Assembly: GCA_016919605.1 (NCBI GenBank)
Contig: JACXTQ010000171.1
Location: 1-15,890 of the forward strand
Length of the DNA: 15,890 nt
Origin: Methylovulum sp.
Lineage (GTDB): Bacteria; Pseudomonadota; Gammaproteobacteria; Methylococcales; Methylomonadaceae
Direction of reading: 5' to 3'
Shown: positions 12,128-15,890 of the stretch, one piece after another
Layout: each line of letters opens with the position of its first letter
How positions within the stretch are numbered: the first letter of the stretch is position 1
The notes under the pieces: generated by a model
The model's input: only the letters and a program-made list of their open reading frames with translations
Told to the model about the DNA's origin: nothing
The model's database searches: none
Translations under genes and position numbers: made by a program

Positions 12128-14219
12128 AATCAATCTCCCGTCTTACAGGCTTTTCAGCCTCGTCTTCATCGGTGGAAAAATACTTCAGCCAGGTTTCCTG
12201 TGCGGTCAGCTGCTGAGATTCTTCCGGTTCTTGTTCAGCCACCTTGGCATACAGTTCGTCCATTGAAATCTTTGGTGTGGCCACAGGGGCATCAATCGTA
12301 TAATCCAACACCCGCGTGGCCGTGCTGTCGATCACCTCGGCGGTGTCAAGCCCCGCGCGTTTCTCAACCGTGTCGATTTTCTTTTCAAGGCGGCGGATTT
12401 GCGCCAATGCCCGTGTTTCTTGGGCGGCATCCGCCGCTGTCTGCGCCCGATAACGACAGGCTTCATCAAGCGGGGCTTCGCAAATCAACGCGCCTTGCAA
12501 ATCCATCACCCACACCTGCCGGTAATCCATGATGTCGTACGAGACAATCACCTCCTTGCCTTCCCAGTGATCCAGCTCCTTATGCCGGAACCGTGGGCCA
12601 TCCGCACCGCCGTAAGGCTTGACCACCCCACGCCGCACGAACTTTTTGGCGCGGGGGCGGAACAAGTCCACCAGACTTTCTTCGTCCATTTCGACCGGCT
12701 TCCAGCCGTTGGCCTTCCATTCATCCAATGCTTCCAAGGGGCTTTGGTGGCGCATCTTGCCGCTAACGCCGTCCCGCACTTTCTTCAACTTGCTGTGCGG
12801 TTTGGCGTTCCACTTGATGCGTATGCCTTCCAGCCAATCAATGGCTTCTTGGTAGGTTTGGAAAATCAGCCCTTTAGACGTTTTCGCCAGCTCTTTGCTG
12901 ATGTCGGCTACGGCTTGGCCATCGTCGGTGGCTTTGGCCTTGACCAATTTTGTGGTCAGCTTCTGGGTGCGGCGCAGGGTCAGGCTGTCCATGCCTTTGG
13001 CTTGGTAAGTGCCCAGTACGCGGCATTCCTTATCAATCCAGCTATGGAAGTTTTCAGCGATACCGTTGGTTTGCCCGCTCCCGACTTTGACCGGATGCGT
13101 GATGGTGATGCCCGCCATGTCAGCGATCGACAGCACCGGATTGCCCGTAAACTTCACATTGTTTTTCACGATTTTGGTCGAATCGGTCATCAATATCGCC
13201 ATAACCCCGCCAAAACGGATGGCATTTTCAATGCCTTTGGCAATCACCTCGGTGTTCTCAGTCAGTCCTATCGAAAAAGGCGGGATAAACCGCGTGGCCA
13301 CGTCATGAAAATCCCATAATTCATAGGTCACATACTCGCCCGTGACCGGATGCGGCGCGGTAAAGTGCGTGTTCCACCCGTCCGCATGGACTTCGTCCCA
13401 AGGCTCCATACCGTCCGCCGTGCGTTTTTTAAAATACTGCAAGGCGCGTAGCTGTTGTCCGGTATTCCGACCTTTCAGTATCTCGCTTTGGCTGAATTTC
13501 TTATTGAAAAAACGAACCACCTGATTGTAGGTTGGCTGCGGGATAAACAGCCTCTGCAATTCCGCCACAACCGTCGTGTAGCAAGGCTTTTGGGGGCGGC
13601 AGTACAGGGCGATGGCGGCTTCATGCCAAGGCTTAACTGACAAATCCTTATTCCGCACCAAGGCAATATAATTACCTTGCTTTTTAAATCGCAGTAACCA
13701 CTTGTCTAAAGTCGATTGCGTCAAAATGTCGCCTGTCTTTGCCTTGCCGCTGGCTTTTTGCTTGCAGCGCGTCAAGGCCGACATCAAAGGGCTTGGCAAG
13801 CTCGCAGCGTGATAGCTTTTGTTAAGTTCCCGCAAAGCGGCGGCCCGTGTCCCTTGGTAACTGTCTAGCCACCGCATGATGGTGCTGATCGCCAAATGGA
13901 CATCACGCTGACTGTGTGTGTAACGGCTCAAGTCATCTTTGGCGGCCACCGCCAAAGCCGTGTTTTCGGTAACGGTGGCCACCGCCTGTTGGACGGCTTC
14001 GATCTGGGCGAGTACCGCATTGGTCCGCTGTTTTTTCCATTCAATTTGGGCATAGTCGGGCAGGCTGGACAGTTCAATTTCGTAGCGTAAACCGCCTTTT
14101 CCACCTTTGGCTGGGACTTGGCGGGTGGTGTACTTGCCAAGTAAACAGTTCTTACGAACAGCTCGCTCTGAGATACCAAGTAAGTTCCCAACTTCACCAA
14201 TGCTTAAAAACATCTCCAT
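12117..14219 (-). CDS. MuA-type DDE transposase
   Basis: The 700-residue protein carries the full MuA plan. Residues 1-65 hold an N-terminal winged DNA-binding domain (MFLSIGEVGNLLGISERAVR) expected to bind operator or enhancer DNA, and about 100-250 the end-binding helical domains. The catalytic triad is Asp280 (EVHADGW), Asp346 (ILMTDST) and Glu389 (GIAENFH), very close to the Mu positions 269, 336 and 392. Residues 549-601 form the C-terminal beta-barrel, and the final 100 residues a helical and acidic tail that would contact MuB. It cleaves and joins the phage ends for replicative transposition. The start ATG has no good ribosome binding site; a second ATG two codons later is equally possible. 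Confidence 0.95.
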   Translation of the reverse strand: MEMFLSIGEVGNLLGISERAVRKNCLLGKYTTRQVPAKGGKGGLRYEIELSSLPDYAQIEWKKQRTNAVLAQIEAVQQAVATVTENTALAVAAKDDLSRYTHSQRDVHLAISTIMRWLDSYQGTRAAALRELNKSYHAASLPSPLMSALTRCKQKASGKAKTGDILTQSTLDKWLLRFKKQGNYIALVRNKDLSVKPWHEAAIALYCRPQKPCYTTVVAELQRLFIPQPTYNQVVRFFNKKFSQSEILKGRNTGQQLRALQYFKKRTADGMEPWDEVHADGWNTHFTAPHPVTGEYVTYELWDFHDVATRFIPPFSIGLTENTEVIAKGIENAIRFGGVMAILMTDSTKIVKNNVKFTGNPVLSIADMAGITITHPVKVGSGQTNGIAENFHSWIDKECRVLGTYQAKGMDSLTLRRTQKLTTKLVKAKATDDGQAVADISKELAKTSKGLIFQTYQEAIDWLEGIRIKWNAKPHSKLKKVRDGVSGKMRHQSPLEALDEWKANGWKPVEMDEESLVDLFRPRAKKFVRRGVVKPYGGADGPRFRHKELDHWEGKEVIVSYDIMDYRQVWVMDLQGALICEAPLDEACRYRAQTAADAAQETRALAQIRRLEKKIDTVEKRAGLDTAEVIDSTATRVLDYTIDAPVATPKISMDELYAKVAEQEPEESQQLTAQETWLKYFSTDEDEAEKPVRREIDYGS

Positions 14220-14250
14220 ATTATTTCTACTTAATTTTCAGTTTGTTATA

Positions 14251-14313
14251 AGTTAGGAACCAGCAATGAAGTACCAAACCTAAGTTCCTAACTCAACCTA
14301 AAAAGTTAGGAAC
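14251..14313. repeat. Three copies of AGTTAGGAAC between the Ner-like and transposase genes
   Basis: AGTTAGGAAC occurs at 14251-14260 and 14304-14313 on the plus strand and inverted at 14284-14293. A partial copy (GTTCCTATT) is at 14552-14560 near the early promoter. The cluster lies in a 97-base gap with no gene. It may be an operator for the Ner-like protein or repressor, or an internal enhancer site for the transposase N-terminal domain. Confidence 0.75.
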
Positions 14314-14316
14314 CGT

Positions 14317-14541
14317 CTATTGGGTTAATTCAGCTAATCCATCAATCACGGGTTCGCCGATAGCTATTGATAAATCACGCAAAATTTTGTAAGTCAAAAT
14401 TCCGCGTGGGGACTTGCCACTGTTGGCATAACGTGCGACGGCCTGTTGTACGGAGCGGGGCTGGTAGCCATGCGCCAAAGCGAAACGGCGGAAATTACTA
14501 CCACGCTCAATTAACCGTGCCTGTACTTGGTTTTTTGTCAT
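14317..14541 (-). CDS. Ner-like small HTH protein (BcepMu gp16-like)
   Basis: The 74-residue protein begins MTKNQVQARLIERGSNFRRF and has a helix-turn-helix around residues 15-45 (RRFALAHGYQPRSVQQAVARYANS). It resembles the small phage proteins of the BcepMu gp16 type that occupy the Ner position, first gene of the early operon, where Ner damps early and repressor promoters. The C-terminal ILTYKILRDLSIAIG is a further helix. It is read from the early promoter at 14597-14624, and lies directly before the repeat cluster and transposase. Confidence 0.75.
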   Translation of the reverse strand: MTKNQVQARLIERGSNFRRFALAHGYQPRSVQQAVARYANSGKSPRGILTYKILRDLSIAIGEPVIDGLAELTQ

Positions 14542-14596
14542 ATCTTTATCTGTTCCTATTGCCGTATAATTTGCTTAATGCGTTCGATTGAGCTTA

Positions 14597-14624
14597 ATTA
14601 TACTGCAAACGAGCATACTGTCAA
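14597..14624 (-). promoter_or_regulatory. Early promoter (sigma70)
   Basis: The minus strand carries TTGACA (14624-14619) and TATAAT (14602-14597) separated by 16 bases, both perfect consensus boxes. Transcription would start near 14590 and run into the Ner-like and transposase genes. One copy of the CAAACGAGCATA motif (14606-14617) lies exactly in the spacer, so a bound repressor would block it. Confidence 0.85.
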
Positions 14625-14807
14625 GCGAGGAATGAACAAATGAGCATAGGAAAGAGATTAAGACTGGTTATTGATACTAGCGGCAGCAAAGTGACTGAAT
14701 TTAGTGATTCTACTGGGATACCGTATAGAACATTACAACAATATTTATCAGATAAGAGGTCGCCAGCAACGGAAGCACTGACAAAAATATGTGAACAAAC
14801 GAGCATA
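14606..14807. repeat. Candidate repressor operator motif, three copies
   Basis: CAAACGAGCATA occurs at 14606-14617 and 14796-14807, and with one change (CAAATGAGCATA) at 14637-14648; the latter two share the wider TGAACAAAYGAGCATAG. The first lies inside the early promoter, the second covers the repressor start codon, the third is in the repressor gene. The layout fits repression of early transcription and autoregulation. Confidence 0.5.
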
Positions 14808-15029
14808 GACGTGCATTGGCTGCTTACCGGACAAGGAACAATGCACCGCAATGTCAACATAATAGAAAATCACGAAGAAACGCTGTCGAAACGCCATATA
14901 GCGTTGTTGCAATTGTTTGACTCGCTGGAGGATGACCAGCAGAGGGAAATACTCACTGCTGCTCAGGAAAAAGAACGCTTGAACAAAATGGAGGTGCTGT
15001 TGGATGACTTGCTAAAAAAAGTGGGCTAA
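14640..15029 (+). CDS. Phage repressor, HTH (CI-type N-terminal domain)
   Basis: The 129-residue protein starts MSIGKRLRLVIDTSGSKVTE and has a helix-turn-helix at about residues 15-42 (VTEFSDSTGIPYRTLQQYLS), followed by EALTKICEQTSIDVHWLLTGQG, the standard ending of the CI/XRE repressor N-terminal domain. The C-terminal third is a charged coiled-coil-like helix instead of a peptidase domain. It is transcribed away from the early operon, in the place of the Mu c repressor. A GAGGAA ribosome binding site precedes the ATG by seven bases. It probably keeps the prophage silent. Confidence 0.85.
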   Translation: MSIGKRLRLVIDTSGSKVTEFSDSTGIPYRTLQQYLSDKRSPATEALTKICEQTSIDVHWLLTGQGTMHRNVNIIENHEETLSKRHIALLQLFDSLEDDQQREILTAAQEKERLNKMEVLLDDLLKKVG

Positions 15030-15060
15030 ACTGTTCTTTTTGTGAACACTGTGATGTATT

Positions 15061-15285
15061 GTGAATATATTGATGTTCCGCCGTATAATGCGGGAAGCTA
15101 AAAAACGCCGTAAAAACAGAGACGAGTGTGAGTTGCTGTTTCATTACAGGCGTTGTTCTGTTGATAGTAAAATCAAAATATTAGAGCTTGCAAAAAAAGA
15201 AGCCCCGATATGGGTATGGGAAGAAATAGCGGAAGAGGAGGAGGAAGATGATCTGCTTGGCGAATCAGGAGAATATAGGCCTTAA
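15061..15285 (+). CDS. Small hypothetical protein between repressor and S24 gene
   Basis: The frame opens at a GTG (15061), with ATG codons at 15073 and 15088; no start has a good ribosome binding site, so the N-terminus is uncertain. The protein is strongly basic first (MREAKKRRKNRDECELL) and strongly acidic at the end (WEEIAEEEEEDDLLGES). The Glu codons of the acidic run form the purine-rich ribosome binding site of the next gene, which overlaps it by 38 bases. No family recognised. A TATAAT-like box at 15084-15089 may mark a promoter instead. Confidence 0.45.
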   Translation: MNILMFRRIMREAKKRRKNRDECELLFHYRRCSVDSKIKILELAKKEAPIWVWEEIAEEEEEDDLLGESGEYRP

Positions 15286-15553
15286 GACACATCACTGCGC
15301 GTTAATAAAGGCGGGGGATAGTATGGAACCCACCATCCATGATGGTGATTTGCTTTTGGTCGATACGCAGGCGAATACCATCAAGGACGATGCGATCTAC
15401 ATAGTGCAGGCTGACCATCATCTTGTCGTCAAACGCGTCCAGCAAGCCTTGGACGGCTCGCTAATCATCATTAGCGACAACAAGCGGTACGAAAACCAGA
15501 CTATCGGGTCAGATCAGGTGGAAAAAGTAAAAGTGGCGGGGCGTGTGAGGTGA
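15248..15553 (+). CDS. Stand-alone S24/LexA-type peptidase domain
   Basis: The 101-residue protein is only the C-terminal peptidase domain of LexA/CI repressors: GDSMEPTIHDGDLLLVD holds the catalytic Ser25, and VVKRV holds the catalytic Lys62, with the usual beta-rich surroundings. There is no DNA-binding domain and no Ala-Gly or Cys-Gly cleavage linker in the polypeptide. The HTH domain is encoded separately 218 bases upstream of it. The start has a very strong ribosome binding site (GGAGGAGGAAG). Such a protein could dimerise with or act on the HTH repressor, or link induction to RecA; these are inferences. Confidence 0.85.
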   Translation: MICLANQENIGLKTHHCALIKAGDSMEPTIHDGDLLLVDTQANTIKDDAIYIVQADHHLVVKRVQQALDGSLIIISDNKRYENQTIGSDQVEKVKVAGRVR

Positions 15554-15890
15554 TACGGACATGAAATCTAAAAAGGCAACCGTTGCGGCACCAAGGTGAA
15601 AAAAATAAGGATAATGCAAAACAGGGTGGTTGGGTTGTGTTAAAATTTACCCGTCTATTGGTTATGTGTGGCCAAGGCAAGTTAATCGCGCAGGGCAAGG
15701 CAGAAAAACGTTAATTGGCAAAAATAAAACACGCCAAATATCGGGCAAAAACGTTTTTTATCCAAAAAAACACGCCAAATAAAATCCAAATCCAAAATAT
15801 CAAAATATTAAGCTAACTGTTTGATGCTTCAACACTTCCCGCTTTATCCCGGAATATCCCGAATCACGCCAAACATTAACCTAAAGCACA
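15554..15890. mobile_element. Left end of the Mu-like prophage with transposase-binding-type repeats
   Basis: This AT-rich stretch of 337 bases has no convincing gene. CACGCCAAATA occurs at 15730-15740 and 15771-15781, each after an A run, and CACGCCAAACA at 15865-15875. Two TATCCCG(G)AA(T) repeats lie at 15845-15864. Read inward from the last base the sequence starts TGTGCTTT, with the first motif 16-26 bases inside, matching the TG terminus and L1-like site of Mu ends. The terminus may therefore be at or close to 15890. It cannot be confirmed without the flanking host DNA or the other end. Confidence 0.6.

Noticed and set aside
12399..13319. Plus-strand open frame of 306 codons
   Set aside because: It lies wholly antisense to the transposase gene, whose domains and catalytic residues are clear; the frame shows no recognisable domain.
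14565..14570. Plus-strand TATAAT as repressor promoter
   Set aside because: No -35 box at acceptable distance; the repressor promoter remains unassigned.
15570..15712. Tiny plus-strand frames of 12-16 codons in the left-end region
   Set aside because: Too short, with no convincing ribosome binding site or overlap with neighbours to support them.

Overview
The window is the early, middle and start of the late region of a Mu-like transposable prophage from a Gram-negative (probably gammaproteobacterial) host. The evidence is a 700-residue DDE transposase of the MuA type, a MuB-type AAA ATPase, GemA, DUF3164, a Mor-family activator, an M15 peptidase endolysin, and homologues of Mu gp25, gp26 and gp27 followed by the start of the gp28 terminase. 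The RTX protein (type I secretion) and Mu-type genes fit a Proteobacterium. I cannot name the genus from sequence alone.

Layout, from the right edge, which is the left end of the phage. 15554-15890 has no gene but holds three copies of a CACGCCAAA motif, probably transposase end-binding sites, and the last bases may be the phage terminus. 14640-15553 (plus strand) is the lysogeny arm: an HTH repressor, a small unknown gene and a separately encoded S24/LexA-type peptidase domain. A divergent control region follows with a near-consensus sigma70 early promoter on the minus strand. All other genes are on the minus strand. The early genes are a Ner-like regulator, MuA, three small genes (one a stand-alone copy of the MuA C-terminal domain), MuB, then a tightly overlapping chain of small regulators and unknown proteins through DUF3164, DUF2786, GemA and further unknown genes to mor (5052).

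After mor comes what looks like a cargo insertion: a small secreted protein with four cysteines and an RTX repeat protein. Next is a post-transcriptional control module resembling phage P1 immI: a C4-type antisense RNA with its own terminator, an Icd/Ash-like small ORF, and a KilA-N (Ant-like) protein whose ribosome binding site can be folded away. A strong terminator closes this unit at 2576-2610. The lysis and packaging genes follow: a 44-residue ORF, M15 endolysin, a small membrane protein (possible holin), a TraR/DksA zinc finger, gp25, gp26, the small terminase and the first 97 codons of the large terminase, which meets an in-frame stop 5 bases from the window edge.

How it works together (inference): the repressor and the early promoter decide lysogeny versus transposition. 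MuA and MuB replicate the phage by transposition. Mor switches on a middle promoter in front of the cargo, C4 and KilA-N unit. The lysis and head genes lie beyond the terminator and are probably under a separate late control. The most unusual parts are the C4-Icd-KilA-N module, the split repressor, the duplicated transposase C-terminal domain and the RTX cargo.
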